From a bacterium (lineage in GTDB: Bacteria; Pseudomonadota; Alphaproteobacteria; Caulobacterales; Caulobacteraceae): a stretch of 64,000 nucleotides of DNA. The stretch spans positions 62,001 through 126,000 of the forward strand of contig JAVBXP010000016.1 of the NCBI GenBank assembly GCA_030824495.1, given 5' to 3'. Position numbers and translations under genes: made by a program. The notes below the pieces were generated by a model, which made no database searches, was not told the origin of the DNA, and saw only the letters and a program-made list of their open reading frames with translations. Numbering within the stretch: position 1 is the stretch's first letter; every line of letters starts with the position of its first letter. Positions 20,650 to 31,005 of the stretch are shown piece by piece.

Positions 20650-21810
20650 ATGCCCGATTTCGGTTCCTATCAGAACGAGATCTACTTTAAGGGCTTACAG
20701 GGCGTACGCCCGAACCTTCCGGTGGACTTCAAGACGTTGGAGCAGCGCGCGTCGGCGGCCATGCCGCCCTCCGTGCTCTCCTACGTCCAGGGTGGTTGCG
20801 GCGACGAGTTCACCCAGAATCACAATGCCGAGGCCTTCAAGCGCTTGGGCCTGACGCCGCGCATGATGGTTGATTGCACCACACGTGACCTCACGGTCGA
20901 GCTCTTTGGCCTAAAGCTGCCGAGCCCGATCTTCATGGCTCCGATCGGGGTGATCGGGCTGTGCGCTCAGGATGGTCATGGCGACATCGCCACGGCGCGG
21001 GCGGCGGCCGCCACTGGCGTGCCGATGGTGGCCTCTACCCTGACCAACGATCCAATGGAGGACGTCGCCGCGGCGATGGGCGACACGCCAGGTTTCTTCC
21101 AGCTCTATACGCCCAAGGACAAGGATCTGGCCGCGAGCCTGGTGCGTCGAGCCGAGGCTGCGGGGTTCAAAGGCATCGTCGTGACCCTGGATACATGGGT
21201 CACGGGCTGGCGGCCACGTGATCTCAATGACGCCAACTTCCCACAATTGCGCGGCCACGCGCTCGCCAACTACTTCTCCGATCCGCACTTCCGCTCGCTG
21301 CTGGCAAAGCCGCCTGAGGAAGACGGCGCGGCGGCAGTTGGGCAGTGGGGGCGGATCTTCGGCAAGCCGTTGACCTGGGCCGACCTTCCCTGGCTGCGCT
21401 CACTGACCAAGCTGCCATTGATCCTGAAGGGCATTTGCCATCCCGACGATGCGCTCCGCGCGATCGATGGCGGAGTCGATGGCATCTATTGCTCCAACCA
21501 CGGCGGCCGGCAGGCCAATGGCGGGTTGGCGGCGATCGACATGCTGAAGGGCGTGGTCGAAGTTTCGGGCAAGACGCCGGTACTGTTCGACTCCGGAGTC
21601 CGATCCGGCAGCGACGTCGTCAAGGCTCTCGCGCTGGGGGCCGCGGCTGTCGGCGTGGGGCGGCCCTACGCCTATGGCATGGCGCTCGGCGGCGCCGATG
21701 GCGTCGCCCATGTGCTGAAGAGCATCCTGGCCGAGGCCGATCTACTTATGGCGGTCGATGGCTATCCAACCATCGCGGACCTCCGTGCGGCGGGATTGAC
21801 ACGAACCTGA
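20650..21810 (+). CDS. FMN-dependent alpha-hydroxy-acid oxidase (lactate 2-monooxygenase type)
   Basis: A 386-residue flavoenzyme of the glycolate/lactate oxidase family. Conserved elements are MAPIGVIGLCAQDGHGDIA for FMN binding, GFFQLYTPKDKD, the catalytic strand PLILKGICHPDDALRAIDGG, and SNHGGRQANGG with the active-site histidine and arginine. The phosphate-binding DSGVRSGSDVVKAL and VGVGRPYAYG follow. The MMVDCTTRDLTVELFG segment recalls lactate 2-monooxygenase more than glycolate oxidase. It oxidises a 2-hydroxy acid; the substrate is not certain. The start at 20650 follows AAGGAGAG; an upstream ATG at 20635 lacks an RBS. Confidence 0.88.
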   Translation: MPDFGSYQNEIYFKGLQGVRPNLPVDFKTLEQRASAAMPPSVLSYVQGGCGDEFTQNHNAEAFKRLGLTPRMMVDCTTRDLTVELFGLKLPSPIFMAPIGVIGLCAQDGHGDIATARAAAATGVPMVASTLTNDPMEDVAAAMGDTPGFFQLYTPKDKDLAASLVRRAEAAGFKGIVVTLDTWVTGWRPRDLNDANFPQLRGHALANYFSDPHFRSLLAKPPEEDGAAAVGQWGRIFGKPLTWADLPWLRSLTKLPLILKGICHPDDALRAIDGGVDGIYCSNHGGRQANGGLAAIDMLKGVVEVSGKTPVLFDSGVRSGSDVVKALALGAAAVGVGRPYAYGMALGGADGVAHVLKSILAEADLLMAVDGYPTIADLRAAGLTRT

Positions 21811-21939
21811 TGACGAAGGGCAGGGGGGCCACTGAGCCAGTGGCGCTGCAGCCTTCCATACTCTAACTTCGAATATATTGCCGCGATGGGCGGGGGGCCG
21901 GACGCATGGACCTTCGTCATTTTGATTGAGGTCTTTTGC

Positions 21940-23748
<1,809 letters not shown>

Positions 23749-23757
23749 TGACGTCAT

Positions 23758-23785
23758 CGGGTTCCCGCCAGGTGGTGGGAACCCG
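23758..23785. terminator. bidirectional terminator-like hairpin
   Basis: CGGGTTCCC (23758-23766) pairs with GGGAACCCG (23777-23785), and CCA/TGG inside extends the stem. It lies between the convergent monooxygenase and transporter genes. No T-run follows. Confidence 0.65.
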
Positions 23786-23796
23786 TGCCGACGTCG

Positions 23797-24672
23797 CTAG
23801 GGCGCCTTAACTAAGGCCTCGTCCAAGGCGCTCTTGCGCCATCTGACATAGGGTATGCTGAGCACGACGCTGAGCAGCAGATAGATGATGATCGCCGCCG
23901 GAACCGCCTTTTCACCTGGATAGACCAGATGACCGATGGCCATCGCGATGCCTGGATGTCGCGATGCGGTGGCCAGGGCCAGGACTGAGCGGTCGCCGGC
24001 CGTTGGACCGCCCAGCACATGGCCGACCAGTAGGCCCAAGATCACAAAAGCGGCGAGCGCGGCCAAGGTGCCGTTGCCAATCTGGGCGAGGATCAGCGGT
24101 CCGGCCTTGAAGATGATCAGCGCCGCGGCGACGAGCAGAAGCCCGGTGGCGACCGCGGCCAAGGGCCCGTCGATGCGCTCAGTCACCTTCGGCGCAAGCA
24201 CACGCACCACGACGCCGGTGATGGTCGGGACGATGACCGTGCCGAGCAACACCGGCAGGAGGGGACCTAGCGGGATGCGGATTTTAGCTGGGAAGATCGC
24301 ATCAAGGATGAGGCCGCCGAGCGGGATCGAGATGAGGGCGAAGAGCGCGGCCGAAAACAGCAGAGCCATGACATAGTCGTGCCCACCGCCGGCTTTCACG
24401 AGCTTTTTGGGCAAGATTGGTGGCACTGGCGACAAGGCCAGGGCCACCAGGGTCACCTCGACCGCCGGGTGCAGTGGGAAGATGAGTACGATGAGCACGG
24501 CGATGACCAGCATGGCCAGGTTCATCGAGACCAGCGACCGGACAAGTTGGCCCGGATGGCGGAAGAAGTAGGTCAGCTCCTTGGGCGCCGTCCCGAGCCC
24601 GATGGTGAACACCAGGAGCGCGATGCTGGCCTTGAGCGCCAGGAGGACCAGTTCGGCGAGAGTCATGATCAT
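23797..24672 (-). CDS. bile acid:sodium symporter-like transporter (first of two paralogues)
   Basis: An integral membrane protein of about 291 residues with eight to ten predicted helices. Family-like segments are LKASIALLVFTIGLGTAPKE, ALALSPVPPILPKKLVKAGG, and GHVLGGPTAGDRSVLALATA followed by SRHPGIAMAIGH. The second (27284-28177) shows the same order, with ALSAVPPVLPGEELKAG and GHLLGGPNIGERGALALA. The substrate is unknown, probably an organic anion. The start is ambiguous: ATG at 24672 or 24666, or GTG at 24720. A 13-bp hairpin (24677-24708) lies immediately upstream of the ATGs. Confidence 0.75.
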   Translation of the reverse strand: MIMTLAELVLLALKASIALLVFTIGLGTAPKELTYFFRHPGQLVRSLVSMNLAMLVIAVLIVLIFPLHPAVEVTLVALALSPVPPILPKKLVKAGGGHDYVMALLFSAALFALISIPLGGLILDAIFPAKIRIPLGPLLPVLLGTVIVPTITGVVVRVLAPKVTERIDGPLAAVATGLLLVAAALIIFKAGPLILAQIGNGTLAALAAFVILGLLVGHVLGGPTAGDRSVLALATASRHPGIAMAIGHLVYPGEKAVPAAIIIYLLLSVVLSIPYVRWRKSALDEALVKAP

Positions 24673-24676
24673 GATC

Positions 24677-24708
24677 CATCGGCGGCGCGCGCTTCCGCGC
24701 CGCCGATG
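24677..24708. repeat. perfect 13-bp hairpin in front of the transporter start
   Basis: CATCGGCGGCGCG (24677-24689) and CGCGCCGCCGATG (24696-24708) form a perfect stem with a 6-base loop. It ends four bases before the likely start codon at 24672. In RNA it would occupy the ribosome-binding region. It could regulate translation, or be a relic terminator. Confidence 0.6.
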
Positions 24709-24836
24709 ACCTTGGGCCACTCAGATGCGGATGTTGATCGGTGAAAACCCTGTGATGGGCTCGCCGCATACCCCGCTGGCCCTTTGCTGGGTCATGAGGC
24801 GGCGCGCTGTAGCGGCGCTGCGAATGACGGCGAGAT

Positions 24837-25058
24837 ATGTGGGAACTTCAGCGTCGCCTCGCCGGTATCGTGCTTGAGGTTAATACGCCCGAGGCGCTGA
24901 TGGCGCTGAAGCTGGTCTTCGCCCGGGGGGCCGCCGCGGCCCATTTGGTCTCGGCCTGGCTGATCTCCGGCTTCAGCCTCGACGAGGCCCGCCATCGGGA
25001 TATTCGCCGCCAGCTCGCCCAGCGCGACGCCGGCCCTCTCGCCACCCCTGCTGAATGA
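24837..25058 (+). pseudogene. remnant of an MFS (sugar/GPH-type) transporter, C-terminal end
   Basis: A 73-codon frame that resembles only the last helix and tail of glycoside-pentoside-hexuronide type permeases. TPEALMALKLVFARGAAAAH and LVSAWLISGFSLDEARHRD then IRRQLAQRDA match the usual end, an ISxxYPLDEARHxEIRxxLAxR-like tail. The first eleven helices are absent and no homologous frame is seen upstream. With the TauD remnant 26 bases downstream, it appears to be what is left of a transporter-dioxygenase pair. Confidence 0.55.
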
Positions 25059-25084
25059 CTTTTGCTCAAGCAAGGAGACATCCC

Positions 25085-25457
25085 ATGAGCGCTGACGGAC
25101 ATCTCGCCATCCATACTGCCGGTCGTCCGCGTGCATCCGGTGACCGGCGAGCGGACTTTGGTGCTGGGGCAGTTCGTGAAGTCGCTAGTCGGCTTCTCGG
25201 CCGCGGACTCGCGCCGCCTGATCGACATTCTACAGGACCACGTCACCCGACTGGAGAACACTGTCCGCTGGCGTTGGCGCGCCGGCGACTTCGCGATCTG
25301 GGACAACCGGGCCACCCAGCACTATGCCGTGGACGACTATGGAGATCAGCGCCGCGTGATGCGCCGCGTCACGCTCGATGGTGATGTCCCGGTCTCAGTT
25401 GACGGTCGCAGCAGCCGGCCCGTGAAGCCTGAGCCGTTGGCCCAGGCCGCCGAATAG
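25085..25457 (+). pseudogene. TauD/TfdA dioxygenase gene with internal deletion and frameshift
   Basis: An ATG at 25085 with AAGGAGA upstream begins an N-terminal fragment reading [14 protein letters not shown]. About ten codons later, homology continues in another frame as [39 protein letters not shown] and [20 protein letters not shown]. This is the C-terminal third of 2-oxoglutarate/Fe(II) taurine dioxygenase family proteins, including the distal His and the Arg that binds 2-oxoglutarate. The middle (about 170 residues, with the HxD motif) is missing, so the product cannot be active. Confidence 0.75.
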
Positions 25458-25467
25458 GGCGCGGCCC

Positions 25468-25491
25468 GGTGGAGCGCTTAGGCGCTCCACC
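25468..25491. terminator. terminator-like hairpin between convergent genes
   Basis: GGTGGAGCGC (25468-25477) pairs perfectly with GCGCTCCACC (25482-25491) around a 4-base loop. It sits between the TauD remnant and the FrnE-like gene. No T-run is present. Confidence 0.65.
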
Positions 25492-25522
25492 GACGTCGCT
25501 CGGGCGGCGGGGAGTGCGGCCC

Positions 25523-26176
25523 CTAGGTGGCCGCGGGCTCGGCGATCTCGGCGGCGATTGTGCGCAGGGCTTGTTCGAAAGCCGCCGCCGGCTGGCCGCC
25601 TGAGATCAGGTAACGGTCATTGATGACGACGGCTGGGACCGAATTGATCCCGGCCGACTGCCATCGACGTTCGGCCTGCCGTACTTCATCGGCGTAGCGC
25701 CCCGATGCCAGGACCTCACGTGCGGCCTCACCATCAAGGCCAGCCGCCACGGCGGTGTCTACGAGCACGTCGTGGTCGGCTGGGCTGCGCCCCTGGGTGA
25801 AGTAGGTGTCGAAAAGAGCGCGCTTCAATTTGGCTTGGCCGCCGACGATCCCCGCCCAGTGCAACAGTCGGTGCGCATCGAAGGTGTTGTAGATGCGGCT
25901 TTGATCGTGGGTTTTCATGGCGAACCCTACCTCGGCCGCTCGGGCATGGATGGCCGTTCGGTTGGCGGCGGACTGCTCAGGCGTCGCCCCGTATTTTTCG
26001 CCGACATGCTCGACGATGTTCTGCCCCTCGGGCGGCATGTTCGGATTGAGTTCAAAGGGCTGAAAATGAATGTCTGCCTCGACCAGGTCGCCGACCTTGG
26101 TCAGGGCTTCCTCAAGCCCACCTAACCCGACGACGCACCATGGGCACGAGACGTCCGAGACGAAGTCGATCTTCAT
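25523..26176 (-). CDS. FrnE-like DsbA-family oxidoreductase
   Basis: From the ATG at 26176 the product has 217 residues with a DsbA-like thioredoxin fold in a cytoplasmic (signal-less) protein. The active site is SDVSCPWCVVGLGGLEEAL near the N terminus. FQPFELNPNMPPEGQN, the helical insert, and GINSVPAVVINDRYLISGGQ with the cis-proline loop follow. These are typical of the FrnE/2-hydroxychromene isomerase branch. It probably handles thiol-disulfide exchange. The longer open frame to 26326 has no RBS and is basic, unlike the family. Confidence 0.88.
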   Translation of the reverse strand: MKIDFVSDVSCPWCVVGLGGLEEALTKVGDLVEADIHFQPFELNPNMPPEGQNIVEHVGEKYGATPEQSAANRTAIHARAAEVGFAMKTHDQSRIYNTFDAHRLLHWAGIVGGQAKLKRALFDTYFTQGRSPADHDVLVDTAVAAGLDGEAAREVLASGRYADEVRQAERRWQSAGINSVPAVVINDRYLISGGQPAAAFEQALRTIAAEIAEPAAT

Positions 26177-26334
26177 GGGCTTGGCCAAGGTGGGCTCCGA
26201 TCTGGTGGCAAACGCCGCGCGCAGGGCAGGGCGACGACTTCGCACAAATTGGGATCTAGGCCGAGTTTTGCAACTGCGAGAACCTGGCGCTCCCATGACT
26301 GGTCGGAGTTCGTCCAGATATGGCAAGGAGAGGA

Positions 26335-27099
26335 ATGGATTCTTCCTTCGATCTAAGTGGCAAGGTTGCGCTGGTCACCGGCGCTTCCGGAGGGCTGGGG
26401 TTCGAGATCGCGTTTGGTTTGGCCAGGGCTGGAGCGCTCGCCGTGCTGCACGGTCGCGATCCCGCAGGGTTGCAGGCGGCGACCGCGCTCATGCTCGAGT
26501 GGGAGCCATCGGTTTTGATCGACACCTGCATAGCTGACCTCGCAGATGAAGGGGCGCTGGAGGCCGCTGTCGAAGGTTTGGCCGGTCGGCACGGCCGACT
26601 CGACATTCTGGTCCACAACGCCAGTGTTCGCGATCGGCGGCCCATTGGCGTGCTCGATCGGGCCGCCGTTCGCAAACTGATCGAGATCGATCTTGTCGCG
26701 CCCTTCGACCTGACGCGCATGGCTCTGAAGCACATGCCGGCGGGGGGAAGGATCATCAACATCACCTCCATCGCCGGACCTATCGCCAGGTCTGGAGACG
26801 CGGCCTATACCGCAGCAAAGGGCGGCCTCGACGCCCTGACCCGCGCCCTGGCCGCGGAACTTGGCCCCAGGAACATCACGGTCAACGCCGTCGCGCCTGG
26901 CTACTTCGCGACTGAGGCCAATCGGGCGATGACGGACGACGCCGAGGTCGCAACCTACCTTCAGAAGCGGACTTCGCTGGGGCGTTGGGGCCAACCACAG
27001 GAAATTGCGGGCGCCGTCGTGTTCCTTGCATCACCGGCCGCATCCTACGTGACCGGACAGGTCATCGCCGTCGACGGTGGCTATCTGAGCCATTTTTGA
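26335..27099 (+). CDS. short-chain dehydrogenase/reductase
   Basis: A 254-residue classical SDR. The NAD(P) loop is [20 protein letters not shown], the structural NxS motif appears as LVHNAS, the catalytic serine is in [16 protein letters not shown] and the YxxxK is YTAAKGG. The C-terminal end [16 protein letters not shown] is usual. It resembles gluconate 5-dehydrogenase or FabG-like enzymes, but the substrate is not certain. The start at 26335 follows AAGGAGAGGA. It is divergent from the FrnE-like gene. Confidence 0.92.
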   Translation: MDSSFDLSGKVALVTGASGGLGFEIAFGLARAGALAVLHGRDPAGLQAATALMLEWEPSVLIDTCIADLADEGALEAAVEGLAGRHGRLDILVHNASVRDRRPIGVLDRAAVRKLIEIDLVAPFDLTRMALKHMPAGGRIINITSIAGPIARSGDAAYTAAKGGLDALTRALAAELGPRNITVNAVAPGYFATEANRAMTDDAEVATYLQKRTSLGRWGQPQEIAGAVVFLASPAASYVTGQVIAVDGGYLSHF

Positions 27100-27283
27100 A
27101 CGAGCGGGGGAGGGGCGCAAGCCGATGCCCTGCATGACAGTCCCAAAGTGCTTATTCGCCTCAATTGATGGAAGCGATCGCCTACAGTCATAGAATATAG
27201 TTGGCGCAGAGATTTGACCGGCTGCGGTCGCCGCCGGCACGTAAACTGAACCACGAGCTATCTCGATATGATTGTGGGGGCAT

Positions 27284-28177
27284 ATGGGTGATGTTGCTTC
27301 ATTCCTGGCCATCTCCGACGCCGTGGTTTCGGGCAGCCTCATAGCCCTCATCTTGGCGGTTGGCCTCGATGCGACCGCCGACGACGTGCTCTACGTTCTG
27401 AGGCGACCCAAGCTGCTTTTCGTCGGCGTGCTCTCGGTGAACGTCATCGTGCCCGTGGCGGCCAGCCTGCTAATCGCGCTTCTTCCGCTTACGCCGATTG
27501 TGAAGATGGGCATCGTGCTGATGGCGCTATCGGCTGTGCCGCCAGTCCTCCCGGGGGAGGAATTGAAGGCCGGAGCGACGAGGGCTTACGCCTACGGCCT
27601 CTACACCGCGCTTGCGCTTCTCACGGTGCTCGTCGTGCCGGCTTGGGTCGCTATGGCCGCTTGGATATATGGCGTCCAGGCGTCGGTTTCGATTGAAACC
27701 GTGGCCAGCAAGGTCGGATGGCAGGTATTGCTACCGCTCACAATAGGCTTGGCGCTGCGCCGACTCGCGCCGAGGCTCGCGAGGCGCGCCGCGCCCTGGG
27801 TGTCCAAGCTGAGCCTGGGGTTGCTGTTCGTTGGCGAACTACCGGTCTTCGTAAGCAGCTGGCCCACAATGATGGAGTTGGTGGGCAACGGCACTGTGCT
27901 GGTGATGGTGGTGGTCTCGGCCATCGGCTTGCTCTCGGGCCATCTTCTTGGCGGTCCAAACATTGGGGAGCGGGGCGCACTGGCCTTGGCGAGCGCCACT
28001 CGCCATCCAGGAATCGCGGCGATGATAGCGACCACGAACGCTGCCGATGAGCAGGTCTCGGCGGTTATCTTGCTGTTCTTGCTGGCGGGAATGCTCACGG
28101 CTGAGCCCTACAAACATTGGCTCAATCGGCGGATTCAACGGGCGGCCGTGTCTGCTGGACCGCCAGCCTCATCCTAG
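27284..28177 (+). CDS. bile acid:sodium symporter-like transporter (second paralogue)
   Basis: A 297-residue membrane protein with about nine helices, paralogous to the product of 23797-24672. Shared landmarks are VSGSLIALILAVGLDATADD, MALSAVPPVLPGEELKAGAT, and GHLLGGPNIGERGALALASA followed by TRHPGIAAMIA. The ATG at 27284 has GGGGG seven bases upstream; a TTG at 27272 is an alternative. Its substrate is unknown. Two related transporters within 4 kb around an SDR and oxygenases suggest uptake or export of related organic acids. Confidence 0.78.
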   Translation: MGDVASFLAISDAVVSGSLIALILAVGLDATADDVLYVLRRPKLLFVGVLSVNVIVPVAASLLIALLPLTPIVKMGIVLMALSAVPPVLPGEELKAGATRAYAYGLYTALALLTVLVVPAWVAMAAWIYGVQASVSIETVASKVGWQVLLPLTIGLALRRLAPRLARRAAPWVSKLSLGLLFVGELPVFVSSWPTMMELVGNGTVLVMVVVSAIGLLSGHLLGGPNIGERGALALASATRHPGIAAMIATTNAADEQVSAVILLFLLAGMLTAEPYKHWLNRRIQRAAVSAGPPASS

Positions 28178-28304
28178 TGGCGTGCCAGGGGTTTCCCCTA
28201 GAGCGCATGCGGGTGACGCCCGATTGGCGCGTTGTCCTTGCAAGCCTCTGATCAAACGCGAACCGCCAAGGTGGAGCCGCCGAGCGGCCGCTCAGGAGGA
28301 GCCC

Positions 28305-28787
28305 ATGGAGGCGAAGCCTACAACGGAGGCGCCGGCAAGCGACCTGGTGTTCGGTGACCCGGGAACAGAGCTGGCCTCGAACCGCACGGCGCTGGCGTTC
28401 GAGCGTACGCGCATCGCTTCGGATCGCACCCTGATGGCCCTGATCCGAACCTCGCTTTCATTGATTAGCTTCGGCTTCACCATCTTCACGTTTGTCGGCA
28501 GACTGGCGGTAGACCTCGGCTCACCGGCAGTCACCCTTGCGTCCGCCCGCAACTTCGGTTTGGCCCTGGTGCTACTCGGGGTCGGCCTTCTGATCGCCGG
28601 CCTCTTCACCCACTACGAGTTCCTCACCAATCTACGGGGCCGTCGATCGCGGCTGCACGACCTCAAGCTACTGCGGACAGGCCCGCAATATCGTACGTCG
28701 CTCACCTCTGTCCTGGCGCTGCTGCTCCTGCTGGTCGGCCTATTGGCGGTCCTTGGCATGATCGCACGCACAGGTCCGTTTGGGTGA
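28305..28787 (+). CDS. DUF202 (YidH-like) inner-membrane protein
   Basis: A 160-residue membrane protein. The conserved start SNRTALAFERTRIASDRTLM then ALIRTSLSLISFGFTI is the DUF202 signature, and three helices follow (around 60-80, 95-115, 135-155). The last reads SVLALLLLLVGLLAVLGMIA. The ATG at 28305 is preceded by GGAGGAG. YidH-like proteins have no settled function. The next gene is an outer-membrane protein 36 bases downstream, so the two may be cotranscribed. Confidence 0.87.
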   Translation: MEAKPTTEAPASDLVFGDPGTELASNRTALAFERTRIASDRTLMALIRTSLSLISFGFTIFTFVGRLAVDLGSPAVTLASARNFGLALVLLGVGLLIAGLFTHYEFLTNLRGRRSRLHDLKLLRTGPQYRTSLTSVLALLLLLVGLLAVLGMIARTGPFG

Positions 28788-28823
28788 CGCCAGCCATCAC
28801 TTTTGCTCAAGGGGAGGCGACAG

Positions 28824-29576
28824 ATGAGACCTTTCAGGGATGCTGCCGCGATCTTGACTCTCGTCCTGCTAGCTTCCCCTGCGGCCGCGCAGGAGTGGGA
28901 GTTCAGCGTGACCCCGTACCTCTGGGCCGCGGGACTGGAGGGCGACATCGCAGCGTTCCCAAACCTTCCGGCGGCCCAGGTCGATCTATCCTTCGGCGAC
29001 GTCCTTGAGGACCTCAACGGCGCGATCATGATCAAGGCCGAGGCTCAGCATGGGCGACTGGGCCTTATCGCGGACTTTGGTTATGTGAAGACCGACAGCA
29101 GCACGGACGACGTCACGATCCGCGATCCCCGGTTTACTGGCGCTACGCTTGGGAACGAGCTACTGACCGCGACCGCCGCCGTTGCGTGGCGAGCGGTCGA
29201 AGAAGAACAGTACAGCATCGACTTCCTCGGCGGCGTGCGCTTCTCCAAGGTTTCGCCCGATCTCGCGTTAATCTTCCGCGACACCGTCGTCCGGCGGGCC
29301 AATCCCGACGAGAGCTGGTTCGATCCGATCATCGGCGCTCGCGCGAAAGTGCAGCTCAGCCCGCGCTGGTCGCTGACCGCATACGGCGATGTCGGCGGCT
29401 TTGGCGTGTCATCCGATCTGACCTACCAAGCCCTTGCGACGGCCAGCTACGACTTCAATGAGCGGTGGGCGTTGTCGGCGGGCTGGCGGCACTATGCGGT
29501 CGATTATGAAGATGGCGACTTCGTCTACGACGTCAGCCAGAGCGGCCCGATTTTGGGCGTCACGTTCCGTTGGTGA
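28824..29576 (+). CDS. outer-membrane beta-barrel protein
   Basis: A 250-residue protein. It has a signal peptide (RPFRDAAAILTLVLLASPAA, cleavage near AAAQ). The barrel then begins EWEFSVTPYLWAAGLEGDI, a motif common in Caulobacter/rhizobial outer-membrane proteins. Strands alternate aromatic and small residues to the end GPILGVTFRW. The start at 28824 follows GGGAGG. I recognise the fold class, not a specific function. Confidence 0.82.
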   Translation: MRPFRDAAAILTLVLLASPAAAQEWEFSVTPYLWAAGLEGDIAAFPNLPAAQVDLSFGDVLEDLNGAIMIKAEAQHGRLGLIADFGYVKTDSSTDDVTIRDPRFTGATLGNELLTATAAVAWRAVEEEQYSIDFLGGVRFSKVSPDLALIFRDTVVRRANPDESWFDPIIGARAKVQLSPRWSLTAYGDVGGFGVSSDLTYQALATASYDFNERWALSAGWRHYAVDYEDGDFVYDVSQSGPILGVTFRW

Positions 29577-29921
29577 GTGGACGATCGCAAAGGCACGTTC
29601 GAATGCCGCTATGAGCGCCGAAGGCTGGAGCCGCACCGGCAGCGTCTCATTTCAGAAACTGCACAGGTTCGGGGCGTGTTGCAGAGCTCGAGCCCGTGTA
29701 GGGCAGGCATGCGCGTCCGTTGAGGCGACATCGGCTGTTGCACCCAAATTGACGGCCACCGTTGCAGCGCGGAATGGCAAGCGCCGCGGCCGAAAGCGAG
29801 CCCCGTGATGTCTGGTGTTGCACTTGTCGTAGGCAAGGATCCACCACCTTGATCCGCACTATGCCCAGGTTGAGTTGGCAGAGACGGCCGTTGCGCCCTG
29901 CTTCGCCAGGGGAGCGGCTGC
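29577..29921. other. intergenic region without recognised gene
   Basis: 345 bases after the barrel protein gene. Open frames here are overlaps of each other with no family features or RBS. Nothing was recognised. Confidence 0.5.
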
Positions 29922-30515
29922 ATGCTTGAGTTGAAAATAGGACCGTCCGAACGAGGCATGGGCTGGTTGGAGTGGAGTTCCTCCATCGTCGGTTCTCTGG
30001 CCTGGCCTGTTGCTGCCGTGATCATCGCCTGCCTGTTTCGATCTCAAATCGCAGGCCTTCTAGCCAAACTCCGCAAGTTTTCATTCGGTGATGCTGAGAT
30101 CCACTTCGCGGAGGTGCTCGACAATGTCGAGGCCAACTTTGGTCAGTCCCGAGAACCTGATCTGCGCGAGCCACTCAAGGACGACCGGTTTCAACAGCTC
30201 GTTGAGATTTCGCCGTCGGCCGCGATCCTCGATGCTTGGCAGCCAATCGAAGCACGCCTGCAGGAGCTGGGAACCAAGCTCGGTGTTATGAACCGGCTGA
30301 ACAGTACGAATAGGCGAATGCCGCCCGCCTAAGACCTCATTCACTTCCTCGTCAAAGCCGGAGCGATTACGCCGCAGACGTCGGAAGCGCTTACTGGCCT
30401 GCGACAGTTGCGGAACGCAGCTGCTCACCAGGAAGCTAGCGTCACCGACGCCATTCGCTTTCAGACCCTCGCTGCCTCGGTCATCCGAGAACTCCAGGAA
30501 CCGGCCGCAGAATAG
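29922..30515 (+). pseudogene. membrane-anchored HEPN-like protein interrupted by an in-frame TAA
   Basis: The ATG at 29922 follows GGGGAG. The first 136 codons encode an N-terminal membrane helix (SSIVGSLAWPVAAVIIACLF) and a cytoplasmic stretch KFSFGDAEIHFAEVLDNVEA. A TAA at 30330-30332 stops the frame, but the same frame continues for 60 more coding-like codons: DLIHFLVKAGAITPQTSEAL, then TGLRQLRNAAAHQEASVTDA, to TAG at 30513-30515. RNAAAH fits the R-x4-H of HEPN-like domains. The stop splits what is a common domain arrangement into two, so this is most likely a nonsense pseudogene or a sequence error. Confidence 0.65.
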
Positions 30516-31005
30516 CGGCGGCGGTTGCGCCGTCGGGCACCTTGCGATTATTGCTGACGTTCGCCCCTACCGTCGCGGCAAAACCGGGGAGATTGCGAAC
30601 TGCCTAAGCGGTGAAATCCGATAGCGTGCCTATCCAAGGTCCGGAATGGGCTCTTGGATGACGTCCCGTAGGTCCACTTCGGGACTTGCCGCAGAGATGG
30701 AGGCGCGATGATCGGGTTGTTCTGAGGGGGCGCCAGAGGATGCGCGGCTCGGCTGAGCGACATGAGCCGAGCCGCCGGATGGGAGACGCTGCTCATCCTT
30801 CTGAGGCTACGCCTCGAAGATCGGTCGGCACTGGGACATTTGTTGCGTCCGGCTCGCGGTCAGATCCGCTTGGAAGTCGAGGGGGGCGCCGCCGGACCTC
30901 GTCGCCGGCAAGTAGAGACGCCAGGGACGCGTGGGCTGGTGAGGGCCAATGCTCCAATCCGACAGTTGCTGCACTGCTCAGGCGCGCCGTGTCGATGTCG
31001 TCAAG
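30516..31005. other. intergenic region without recognised gene
   Basis: 490 bases between the interrupted HEPN-like gene and the persulfide dioxygenase gene. Several arginine-rich open frames exist on both strands but none has family features. It may be non-coding or contain an unrecognised remnant. Confidence 0.45.

Noticed and set aside
25058-28811. 13-base repeat ACTTTTGCTCAAG at 25058 and 28799, both near gene starts
   Set aside because: Repeats of this length are expected by chance many times in 64 kb, and no further similarity surrounds them.
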